A stretch of 64,000 bases of DNA from Paenibacillus sp. FSL R5-0517 (GTDB taxonomy: Bacteria > Bacillota > Bacilli > Paenibacillales > Paenibacillaceae). The number at the start of each line of letters is the position of its first letter. Position 1 is the first letter of the stretch. The translations under genes were made by a program, and so were the position numbers. A model generated the notes under the pieces. That model made no database searches. It was not told where the DNA came from and worked only from the letters and a program-made list of their open reading frames with translations. Location: contig NZ_CP150235.1 of assembly GCF_037974355.1 (NCBI RefSeq), positions 3,720,001 to 3,784,000 of the forward strand. The letters are read 5' to 3'. This document shows, piece by piece, positions 57,557-64,000 of this stretch.

Positions 57557-57890
57557 TATTCTAGGGGGTATATGGGCTGAGAATCGTACACTTTGTTCCA
57601 AATTATTCATCGTGTACGTAATAGAAAGTGCTGCGAAAATTTGCTTTACAATAAATAATCCTAAGCCACTTCCACCCGTATTCCGATTTCTTGATTTTTC
57701 AACTCGATAAAAGGGTTGAAAAATTTGTTGAATATCCTGTTCGTTAATTTGTACACCTGAATTAATAACTTGAAATTGAATGTCTGATTGTTGTGAACCC
57801 TTTGTGAGTTGGATATATACTTTTTCACCAGATGGAGAACGGGAAATTATTTTTGCCGAAGATCGAATTAAATATGACCTCGAACCAATC
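57548..57890 (-). pseudogene. C-terminal ATPase fragment of a sensor histidine kinase
   Basis: On the minus strand an open stretch of about 110 codons reads SRSPSGEKVYIQLTKG, VINSGVQINEQDIQQIFQPF, YRVEKSRNRNTGGSGLGLFI and VKQIFAALSITYTMNNLEQS. This is the G1-F-G2 part of a VanS-like HATPase domain. No start codon or HisKA box is present, and the last codons run into the 60-bp palindrome. A plus-strand frame over 57832-58275 is probably spurious. Confidence 0.65.
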
Positions 57891-58237
57891 CATTGGCATT
57901 ATAACGGACCTGAAGCGAAAGCAGCTTTTGATGAATCAATTAGTTGACCATTCCCAATATTACATATTTCGAGCTGGGCAAAATGAGTATATACGTTTAA
58001 CGGTAAAAGAACTGATCACTTTTCTAATCCAAGTAACAGAGGACCGAGAGTGTCGCTTTGTTGCTGGATTATTTTACATTATAAGAAGAGCGGAAGGTAA
58101 AAATCAAGGACTTAAGCTCATCGAAAAAGATGTATGTAACATTACTACGTGTATTTTTTGCACATCAAGCTACTATTGTGTTGGAGAAACCCTATATTTA
58201 GGCCGTTGTATGCGTGGGCAGCTTTGTTCTGTGCACT

Positions 58238-58801
58238 TTACCCTCCGCTGCCGACATGACCCTCGGTTCTACTAATATCAAAAGTAACTTCAACATCTCC
58301 GGACCCTAAAGCTTGTGCCAAACCTGCGGAATCTTCAATGCTACCAATTCTTGTATAACTATAAGAGGTATTAAAACTATCATAGAACAAGACGAGAGTT
58401 CTTGATCCATACAACATTAAATCTCCTGTATTGATCCGTCCGGGATTACTTGGATTGGTTGTTAATCCACTCGATAAATCAAAGAATTTTTCATTTGACA
58501 AATGATCTTTCAGTGTCACTGTCATTGGCAATAAGCTAATAAACTCTCTTGCTGTTTGATTATCTTCTATTGTTGCTTGAAACGTGTGATTATTTACTCT
58601 AATGGTTAAATCTGACAAAATACCTTCCTCCTCATTGTTCGATTCTTCTTCTGGTTCAGTTTCTTCATTTTCTATTGGTATCTGAACCTCTGGCTCGTTA
58701 TCCGGCTCTTCTGAAGCTTCAGGTGTCGGTGCACGGCTGCAAGCAACAAATAATATAAGTCCTAGTGTGGATATCAATACAGTTTTAAGTATTCTAGTCA
58801 T
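58238..58801 (-). CDS. Lipoprotein with cyclophilin-like fold domain
   Basis: A 187-residue protein with AGGAAG upstream. Lipobox FVAC places Cys21 at the membrane. Residues 22-60 are an acidic Glu/Pro/Asn linker. From residue 62 to the end is a cyclophilin-like beta domain: TIRVNNHTFQATIEDNQTAR, LPMTVTLKDH, GDLMLYGSRTLVLFYDSFNT and SYSYTRIGSIEDSAGLAQAL. It is a paralogue of the C-terminal domain of the SLH protein encoded next to it. Enzymatic activity is unproven for this fold type. Confidence 0.82.
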   Translation of the reverse strand: MTRILKTVLISTLGLILFVACSRAPTPEASEEPDNEPEVQIPIENEETEPEEESNNEEEGILSDLTIRVNNHTFQATIEDNQTAREFISLLPMTVTLKDHLSNEKFFDLSSGLTTNPSNPGRINTGDLMLYGSRTLVLFYDSFNTSYSYTRIGSIEDSAGLAQALGSGDVEVTFDISRTEGHVGSGG

Positions 58802-58909
58802 AAATATCTTCCTGCTAATTTATCTTTAATTATTGACATACAACTAACTCTCCTTGTATTTCGTTCTATTATTAAGCTATTCCACTTGTCAACACAGACA
58901 GGTTTGCGG

Positions 58910-60004
58910 CTAGTCACTCACGGAAAATGTAATTTGTACACTGCCTGAACCAACGGCTTCTGCAAGACCCGTTGTGTCGTTTATGCGTCCGAGCTTTACG
59001 TAGCTGTATGAAGTAGAAAATGTCTTGTAGAATAAAACCAGAACGTTATCTCCATAGAGCATCAAATCGCCTTCACGGATTGTGCCTGGATTGACAGACC
59101 GGTCTGCACGCAAATTGTCTGATAAATTATAAAACTTTTCATCGCCATTGAGTTCGGACATATCCATTGTTAATGGAAGTTGGGCAGTAAATGCCCTCGC
59201 TGTGTCGTTATTCTCAAGGGTTGCAGTGAAAGTTGTATTGCCGATTATGATATCCACGTTAATCCTGTCATTCGTCCTGGGTGTTTCAGGAAGCGGCGAA
59301 ATAGGCTGTTCCGGTTGCATAGGGGACTCTGGATCTGTGGGTTCTACAGGAACAGTAGGTTCGGGCGCTTCTTCTTCCGTTACGGTTTCCATAAATCGCA
59401 TGAGTATAACTGCAGCTTGGGCACGAGTGGCATAACCACCAGGCGTTAATTTACCGCTGCTGCCCTGCATGATCTGGCTGCCTAATGCCCAATGCATCGC
59501 ATTTATTGCAAAGGAGCTGACTTGGGTTGCATCGGAATAACCGTCAAATCCCGCAAATGCAGAAGTATTATATCCCTTAAAGTTGGCATAACGATGCAGG
59601 ATGGTGGCAAACTGCTCACGGGTAATCATGTTGTTTGGCGCAAATATGGCATTGCCGATACCCGTCACAATATGATTGTCAGCCGCCCATGTTACCGCAG
59701 CGGGATAATAGCTGTTATCAGGTACATCGGAAAAACCGCCATCGCCAGATACCGGCGGAGTGCCTTCCAAACGATGCAAAATGGTAACCAGCATTGCGCG
59801 GGTCATAGGTGTGTCCGGTTCAAAGTTACCTCCGCCTGTACCGGCCATGAGGTTATTCTCTGTCACATAGTCCACGGCAACACGATGCCATGCGTTCTCT
59901 GTTATATCGTTGTAGTCTGCCGCGAAAGCAGTAGGGATCATGGATAAAATCAGAACAATTCCCAGTAGCAGACTAATGAAACGCGATGTTTGCTTTTTTC
60001 TCAT
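58910..60004 (-). CDS. S-layer homology protein with cyclophilin-like domain
   Basis: A 364-residue secreted protein with AGAGGGATG upstream. The signal peptide (1-29) ends TAFAA. Three SLH domains follow at about 30-75, 90-135 and 150-200, with TRAM, TREQ and TRAQ motifs that bind pyruvylated cell-wall polymer. A Pro/Glu-rich linker (205-245) leads to a cyclophilin-like domain (246-364: VDIIIGNTTFTATLENNDTA, GDLMLYGDNVLVLFYKTFST). It is displayed on the wall, whereas its paralogue downstream is membrane-anchored. The start is four bases after the acetyltransferase stop, so the genes are coupled. Confidence 0.9.
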   Translation of the reverse strand: MRKKQTSRFISLLLGIVLILSMIPTAFAADYNDITENAWHRVAVDYVTENNLMAGTGGGNFEPDTPMTRAMLVTILHRLEGTPPVSGDGGFSDVPDNSYYPAAVTWAADNHIVTGIGNAIFAPNNMITREQFATILHRYANFKGYNTSAFAGFDGYSDATQVSSFAINAMHWALGSQIMQGSSGKLTPGGYATRAQAAVILMRFMETVTEEEAPEPTVPVEPTDPESPMQPEQPISPLPETPRTNDRINVDIIIGNTTFTATLENNDTARAFTAQLPLTMDMSELNGDEKFYNLSDNLRADRSVNPGTIREGDLMLYGDNVLVLFYKTFSTSYSYVKLGRINDTTGLAEAVGSGSVQITFSVSD

Positions 60005-60008
60005 AAAA

Positions 60009-60617
60009 TCATCCCTCTAAATTCGTTTGCATTCTTTTTGATTCTTGAGGCACGTCGATTTTTTTTATGACTTTGGCAGGAACGCCGCCTACAATCGTAT
60101 TTTCCAACACATCCTTTGTCACGACGGCTCCGGCTGCGATAACGGCATTGTCACCAATGGTTACTCCTTGCAGGACGGTCGCATTCGCGCCGATCCAAAC
60201 ATTTTTCCCAATCATAATTGGGGCAGGATAAGTCGTGCCTCGATCTTCCGGCATGAGACCGTGATTGAGCGTCGCCAACACCACGTTATGTCCAATGAAT
60301 GTGCCATCGCCAATGATAATACCGCCTTGATCTTGGAAATGACAGCCGGAATTAATGAACACATTTTTGCCAATGATTATGTTCTTACCGCAGTCCGTGT
60401 AAAAAGGCGGGAACATACTAAAGGAGTCATCTACTGGTTTGCCGATCAGCTTGGCGATCAAGGCGCGGATTTCTTCCGGTTCGTGATAGGAGCAGTTTAA
60501 CTCACTCGTAATTCGCATAGCCTCATGACTAAGTCCAACCATATAAGTATGGATTTCTGAACCACCAGGTAGCGGCAATCCGCTATTTACATGATCTAAA
60601 AATTCTTTGAGGTTCAT
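60009..60617 (-). CDS. Maltose/galactoside O-acetyltransferase-like (left-handed beta-helix) enzyme
   Basis: I take ATG 60617, preceded by AAAAGGATG; a longer frame from 60653 has no such site. The 202-residue protein has the Mac domain ([20 protein letters not shown]) then hexapeptide repeats: [14 protein letters not shown] [26 protein letters not shown] with catalytic His, and [37 protein letters not shown]. It transfers acetyl from acetyl-CoA to a sugar or similar hydroxyl. It leads an operon with the SLH protein and lipoprotein, and is divergent from a LysR gene. Confidence 0.87.
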   Translation of the reverse strand: MNLKEFLDHVNSGLPLPGGSEIHTYMVGLSHEAMRITSELNCSYHEPEEIRALIAKLIGKPVDDSFSMFPPFYTDCGKNIIIGKNVFINSGCHFQDQGGIIIGDGTFIGHNVVLATLNHGLMPEDRGTTYPAPIMIGKNVWIGANATVLQGVTIGDNAVIAAGAVVTKDVLENTIVGGVPAKVIKKIDVPQESKRMQTNLEG

Positions 60618-60783
60618 TGTGTACACATCCTTTTCTGCTAATCTGTAAACCACCTATAAACGAACTTTATCTTGTTATTTATTCTATCCCCATTTCTTTC
60701 AACATAACAAATACTCATATCTTATAACATGATATGCTTGATGAGCATTTCCAAATGGGTACAATAGAAGGGGAGGGATGCAG

Positions 60784-61671
60784 ATGGAAATTAGAGTTTT
60801 GCGTTATTTCGTTACGGTCGCAAGGGAAGGAAGCATAACCGGTGCCGCAGATTTTTTACATGTGACACAACCCACGCTTTCCAGACAATTGAAGGATCTT
60901 GAACAAGAATTGGGAAAAAAACTGTTTATTCGCAGCAGTCACAGCATCATTCTCACCGATGAAGGCATGCTTTTAAGGAACAGGGCAGAAGAAATCCTAG
61001 ATATGGTCGACAAACTGGAAGACGAGTTTAAATCAATGGAGGAAACGGTAGGCGGAGATATCTATTTGGGTGGTGGAGAAACAGACGCTATGAAACAGAT
61101 CGCGCGAGTCGCAAGAGACCTCCAATCACGTTATCCCAATATACGATATCACCTTTACAGCGGAAACGAAGATGATGTGACAGAACGGCTTGACAAAGGA
61201 TTGTTGGACTTCGGGGTTTTAATTGAACCGGCTAATATATCCAAATACAACTACATCAATATCCCGGCTAAGGATGTGTGGGGCGTTGTGATGAGGAAGG
61301 ATAGTCCCCTTGCTGTCAAAGACTCAATTCAAGCCTCGGATTTGATTCAAGCTCCATTAATCTGTTCTCGACAAGCGATCAAACAAACTTTTTCCAAAAA
61401 TGATTTTGCTGATTGGTTCGGTGAGGATTTCAATAAATTAAATGTCGTAACAACCTACAATCTGGCCTATAATGCAGGGGCTATGGTTGAGGGAGGCATT
61501 GGTTACGCCATAGCGATTGATAAAATAGTGAATACGTCCAATGAGAGCAAGCTGTGTTTCAGACCGCTGGAGCCACGACTTGAATCCGGCTTGAATATCG
61601 TTTGGAAAAAACATCATGTCTTATCGGCAGCAGCCGATAAGTTGCTAAAAGCAATTCAAGAAAAGTTTTGA
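60784..61671 (+). CDS. LysR-family transcriptional regulator
   Basis: ATG 60784 follows GGGGAGGG by about eight bases; ATG 60778 is too close. The 295-residue protein has a winged helix at 1-60 (GSITGAADFLHVTQPTLSRQ) and an effector domain (DKGLLDFGVLIEPANISKYN near 143; AMVEGGIGYAIAIDKIV near 236). It is divergent from the acetyltransferase-SLH-lipoprotein unit and is the likely regulator. Confidence 0.88.
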   Translation: MEIRVLRYFVTVAREGSITGAADFLHVTQPTLSRQLKDLEQELGKKLFIRSSHSIILTDEGMLLRNRAEEILDMVDKLEDEFKSMEETVGGDIYLGGGETDAMKQIARVARDLQSRYPNIRYHLYSGNEDDVTERLDKGLLDFGVLIEPANISKYNYINIPAKDVWGVVMRKDSPLAVKDSIQASDLIQAPLICSRQAIKQTFSKNDFADWFGEDFNKLNVVTTYNLAYNAGAMVEGGIGYAIAIDKIVNTSNESKLCFRPLEPRLESGLNIVWKKHHVLSAAADKLLKAIQEKF

Positions 61672-61779
61672 AAACTGGCGAACAAACCGAAGAAGATGCT
61701 TACAGCATTTTCTTCGGTAACACGGAGTATTACAGATTCATAGCAGCCATGTTGCACTACTATGAAAATTCATAGAAAT

Positions 61780-61850
61780 GGGAATCATTATGCTAACCGC
61801 CAGGGAAGAAGTTGACGATCGAGTCAAGGCTCTTAATCTGGGGGCCACGA
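61780..61850 (+). pseudogene. Receiver-domain fragment of a response regulator
   Basis: The frame reads GIIMLTAREEVDDRVKALNL then GA, the beta4-alpha4 region of an OmpR-type receiver ('[25 protein letters not shown]'). It joins abruptly to unrelated sequence. Confidence 0.55.
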
Positions 61851-61869
61851 TAATGGGATTCCATAATGG

Positions 61870-62011
61870 TAATGCCACTACACCTGATGACTTACGTGCT
61901 GGATAAATGACCTATGTTTGGCTTGCTGAAGGTATCGAAGAAGGTACGGGTATCACAGGAAAATACTTTTTCCAAAGTGAGGAAGATTCAAATGCCTCCG
62001 ATGTAGAATGA
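61870..62011 (+). pseudogene. C-terminal fragment of a short-chain dehydrogenase
   Basis: A frame ending at TGA 62009 reads TYVWLAEGIEEGTGITGKYF then FQSEEDSNASDVE, the usual end of SDR proteins ('...TGKYF...'). Upstream it is broken by a stop after TTPDDLRAG. The TGA coincides with the first bases of an inverted-repeat element. Confidence 0.5.
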
Positions 62012-62083
62012 CATAAAGTTACCAACCATGAAATCCCTTATAGAATAAGGTTTTTTTATTCTTTGGTAGAGAACTTTGTGTCA
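62009..62083. mobile_element. Mini-element with inverted ends TGACATAAAGTT / AACTTTGTGTCA
   Basis: TGACATAAAGTTACCAACCA (62009-62028) is inverted, with a few changes, at 62064-62083 (TGGTAGAGAACTTTGTGTCA). Between them is a terminator hairpin, CCTTATAGAATAAGG plus Ts. The ends match those of the repeats at 63280-63421. It looks like a non-autonomous remnant of an insertion sequence. Confidence 0.5.
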
Positions 62084-62093
62084 ATTAATGTAC

Positions 62094-62145
62094 TGTCGCA
62101 GGACAAGAACATTGTACCATTCCCCATTAGAATGTTATCTAAACA
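62094..62145 (+). repeat. Repeat A, copy 7 (internally deleted)
   Basis: TGTCGCAGGACAAGAACATT is the left end; the sequence then jumps to CCCATTAGAATGTTATCTAA, matching the right end and flank of full copies. The hairpin and palindrome are missing. Confidence 0.5.
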
Positions 62146-62344
62146 GTTGCATGATAGGAATTATGTCGATTGAAAAGAGCACATTACCATAAAAAGTCGC
62201 TAAAATAGAGGGCGTATGAGCTAAGAACAGATCCCCAAAAAAAACTAATTGTAAAGTAATATCCATTTTTAAAGTTAACGGGCAGTTTAGTTTAATGAAC
62301 GATGCTAAAATAAAGAAAATATAAGAATAAATTGAGGTAAGAAA

Positions 62345-62524
62345 TTGAAAACAAAGAAAAGTATGAGACAGATATGCCCAAAATGTGGGTACGAGAAATG
62401 TGTTCCCAAACTGTATATCGATAATCCAAAATATCCTTCTGGTTCGATTCTGAGATGTAAGCAGTGTAAATCACTTTTTTCGCTTAAAAATGGAGGATGG
62501 GTCTTTTGGAAGGAATGGGAATAA
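62345..62524 (+). CDS. Small zinc-ribbon protein (two CxxC pairs)
   Basis: TTG 62345 follows GAGGTAAG by a few bases and opens 59 codons to TAA 62522. The product has MRQICPKCGYEKCVPKLYID near its start and GSILRCKQCKSLFSLKNGGW near its end. The four cysteines of CPKC and CKQC form a typical zinc ribbon. The C-terminus is aromatic (WVFWKEWE). It is similar in design to small RNA- or protein-binding zinc ribbons. I cannot name a family. A hairpin, AGCTAACG with CGTTAGCT, begins at the stop codon. Confidence 0.6.
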   Translation: MKTKKSMRQICPKCGYEKCVPKLYIDNPKYPSGSILRCKQCKSLFSLKNGGWVFWKEWE

Positions 62525-62596
62525 GCTAACGAGAACCGTTAGCTCAATCAAATACATAAAAAGCAGCCGATCATATGCGTTTGGCTTCTTTACACC

Positions 62597-63268
62597 GTGA
62601 TCCGTGAGAAGTGCAGTATACTAACATGGCGATTTGTGGAGGGACAAGAACATGTTCCCATTGAAGTCGCTATTATAGCGGCTTTTTTGTTTTATCGGTA
62701 CAACTATGGCAAATTAAACAAAACAAACAAACGTATCATGCATTTCCATCAGTTTAATCGTGAACGAGATACGGCAATAGTTTCACTAATCTTAGGATCA
62801 GGGCTTAGATTATCAGAAGTTTCCGGAATCAATCTTGAGGATTTAGATCTGACGAAATCATCAGTAAGAGTAGTCCGAAAAGGGGGAAAAGAGCAATATG
62901 TTTACTTTAGCAGCCAAGCATCCCTAGATATTGAGAATTATCTGCAGATAAGGGAAACAAGATATACCCCAGAAAAAAATGAAAGATTTTTGTTTATTGC
63001 AGCACCTGTAGGACGCAAAGGTAAAAATAGACGTTTAACACAACGTTCTATAGAAAAACTTGTTGAGAAATATGCAACAGCCTTTGGAAAGCCGGCTTTG
63101 ACGGTTCATTCTTTGAGGCATTCATTTGCCACACGTTATCATATTGAGAATAATGATGTCCCAAAATTAAAGAATCAATTAGGACATTCTACAATACAAA
63201 CTACAATGATTTATACTCACTTAACAGATGATCAAATGAGAAGCGCTGTAAATAACATGGATAAATAA
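62597..63268 (+). CDS. Tyrosine recombinase catalytic domain, N-terminus replaced by repeat
   Basis: The frame gives 223 residues. The catalytic set is complete: Arg71 in GSGLRLSEVSG, Lys98 in RKGGKEQYV, His171 and Arg174 in HSLRHSFATR, His197 in LGHSTIQTT and nucleophile Tyr206 in MIYTHLTD. It resembles XerS/XerC-type integrases, which have an N-terminal core-binding domain of about 100 or more residues. Here that domain is absent, and codons from about residue 15 to 36 are repeat A sequence. ATG 62738 is an alternative internal start. It may be inactive in recombination, or bind DNA with the catalytic domain alone. A decayed copy lies at 50656. Confidence 0.75.
   Translation: MIREKCSILTWRFVEGQEHVPIEVAIIAAFLFYRYNYGKLNKTNKRIMHFHQFNRERDTAIVSLILGSGLRLSEVSGINLEDLDLTKSSVRVVRKGGKEQYVYFSSQASLDIENYLQIRETRYTPEKNERFLFIAAPVGRKGKNRRLTQRSIEKLVEKYATAFGKPALTVHSLRHSFATRYHIENNDVPKLKNQLGHSTIQTTMIYTHLTDDQMRSAVNNMDK
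62637..62702 (+). repeat. Repeat A, copy 8 (left half)
   Basis: GGAGGGACAAGAACATGTTC, hairpin AGTCGCTATTATAGCGGC and T run, ending at TCGGTACAA within the first palindrome arm, where recombinase coding sequence begins. Confidence 0.75.
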
Positions 63269-63279
63269 TCTGGAGGGAG

Positions 63280-63421
63280 TGACATAAAGTTTCCTACCAG
63301 ACTGGAAAATTGACACAAAGTTACCCACCAGACTGGAGAATGACACATAAAGTTGCCTACCAAGTACCAAATTTGCTCCGTTAATTAAAGACAAAGGGCA
63401 TAAATGCAGAACTTTGTGTCA
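63280..63421. mobile_element. Iterated IS-end-like repeats after recombinase
   Basis: Three direct copies of TGACAYAAAGTTNCCYACCA, the first two extended by GACTGGA, start at 63280, 63311 and 63341. An inverted AACTTTGTGTCA stands at 63410-63421. Multiple subterminal copies of a binding motif are typical of IS21-type ends. No transposase genes are present, so this is a remnant. Confidence 0.5.
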
Positions 63422-63440
63422 ATGTACAGTACAACATTGT

Positions 63441-63585
63441 CGAGGGACAAGAACATGTTCCCATTGTAGTCGCTAATTTAGCGGCTTTTTTATTTTATCG
63501 GTACAAGTTCTTGTCCCAAGCCAAGGACAAGAACTTGTACCGATTACCGGAATTGACAAGAACATAGTCCGATTACCGATTAGAT
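63441..63585 (+). repeat. Repeat A, copy 9 (full length, type copy)
   Basis: CGAGGGACAAGAACATGTTC (containing the dyad GAACATGTTC), hairpin AGTCGCTAATTTAGCGGC with Ts, 20-bp arms at 63497-63516 and 63525-63544 (loop CAAGCCAA), then GACAAGAACATAGTCC and GATTAGA. It is preceded by AACTTTGTGTCAATGTAC, as copy 7 is by a similar sequence. Confidence 0.85.
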
Positions 63586-64000
63586 GTGAATCATTGATCA
63601 CATGCACCTAAACAAGAAAATATTCACGATGTTCGTTCTCCATTTTAGAATGAGTCAGCAATTCGTTCTATTCGGCAGTATGTAGAGGTTTATTTAGAAA
63701 TCTTGATCAGTAAAAATAAATGACATTTAAGGTTTAGCTGCCACAATGAATAGAAGCCTTTCACTCGTGAGTTATTAGTGAAAAGCTTCTCGTGCTGCCC
63801 CCATGGTCGACCGTCTCCATCATTAAACTGGAAACAAGATGAAGGAGCCTGTTTCATAAGTAATTGAGACAGGAGTATACGTTAAAAAATACATAAACCT
63901 CTTGTGTCCCAATATGTTAATAAATGTAATAAACAGTGTCCCAATTGCTCATTGAGATAAGGGAAGAGAACTTATATACTCACTAATGAGAAAGCGTTTA
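63586..64000. other. Non-coding right end of window
   Basis: No gene is supported. A hairpin, GAAGCCTTTCACT with AGTGAAAAGCTTC, lies at 63753-63789. The direct repeat GTGTCCCAAT occurs at about 63904 and 63946. Confidence 0.35.

Noticed and set aside
57832..58275. 147-codon plus-strand frame
   Set aside because: Its start lies opposite the histidine kinase fragment and its end overlaps the cyclophilin-like lipoprotein gene; no ribosome site and no recognisable domain.
59148..59947. Several plus-strand frames over the SLH gene
   Set aside because: All are antisense shadows of a clearly coding SLH protein.
63280..63360. Possible CRISPR array (repeats about 30 bp apart)
   Set aside because: Spacing is filled by extended repeat sequence, not unique spacers; only three copies with an inverted fourth; no cas genes. 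IS-end remnant is more likely.

Overview
The window looks like chromosomal DNA of a Paenibacillus-type soil Firmicute. Supporting signs are moderate-to-low G+C, strong AGGAGG-type ribosome binding sites, frequent TTG and GTG starts, a dense stock of glycan-degradation genes and their sugar regulators, cre-like sites, an S-layer-homology protein, and a paeninodin-type lasso peptide precursor. No rRNA, tRNA or CRISPR array was found.

Layout. 1-7.1 kb: three glycan-degradation genes (a DUF4965 protein cut by the window edge, a GH106-like hydrolase, a secreted GxGYxYP protein); a 238-bp dispersed repeat bounded by inverted repeats precedes the third. 7.3-9.2 kb: remains of toxin loci, namely an unknown ORF, the C-terminal stub of a polymorphic toxin, an intact Imm53-type immunity gene and a decayed holin-like type I toxin. 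9.2-10.9 kb: a CruF-like membrane protein and a small membrane protein divergent from a TetR regulator. 11.3-15.2 kb: an AraNPQ-like sugar ABC transporter next to a broken AraR-like regulator. 15.5 kb: an orphan lasso peptide precursor with a CTG start, followed by a membrane-anchored methyltransferase.

17.3-21.6 kb: a licT-bglP-bglH-type beta-glucoside operon with two antiterminator/terminator switches. 21.9-24.1 kb: a CynX/NimT-type MFS exporter divergent from a LysR regulator. 24.2-26.9 kb: an RpiR regulator divergent from a second 6-phospho-beta-glucosidase. 26.9-33.1 kb: redox and regulatory genes (TetR, FAD oxidoreductase, MarR, old yellow enzyme NamA, HxlR, an orphan response regulator, an isochorismatase-family hydrolase). 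33.3-37.9 kb: a third beta-glucoside PTS unit (RpiR, EIIBC, GH1, separate EIIA). 38.3-43.8 kb: an AraC regulator and GH127, GH43-like and GH43 enzymes for arabinose/xylose-containing glycans.

44-55 kb: an LSm-like small protein, a frameshifted RarD, a stacked regulatory set (OmpR regulator, NarL-type kinase, NarL-type regulator), FixH-like and PepSY membrane proteins, a TetR, a DUF4097 lipoprotein, a membrane protein, and an AraC divergent from a short-chain dehydrogenase. 56-64 kb: mostly a gene graveyard (ROK, aminoglycoside-phosphotransferase-like, histidine kinase, response regulator and SDR fragments), with one intact island of a LysR, an acetyltransferase, an SLH protein and a lipoprotein. 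It ends with a tyrosine recombinase catalytic domain.

A repeat of about 145 bp (here 'repeat A': GACAAGAAC motifs, a terminator-like hairpin and a 20-bp-arm palindrome) recurs at least nine times from 11 to 63.6 kb and often sits where genes are truncated. Copies lie on both sides of the recombinase, and a decayed recombinase fragment lies beside another partial copy. Identifications rest on reading the sequence and on knowledge of the families; no database search was run.
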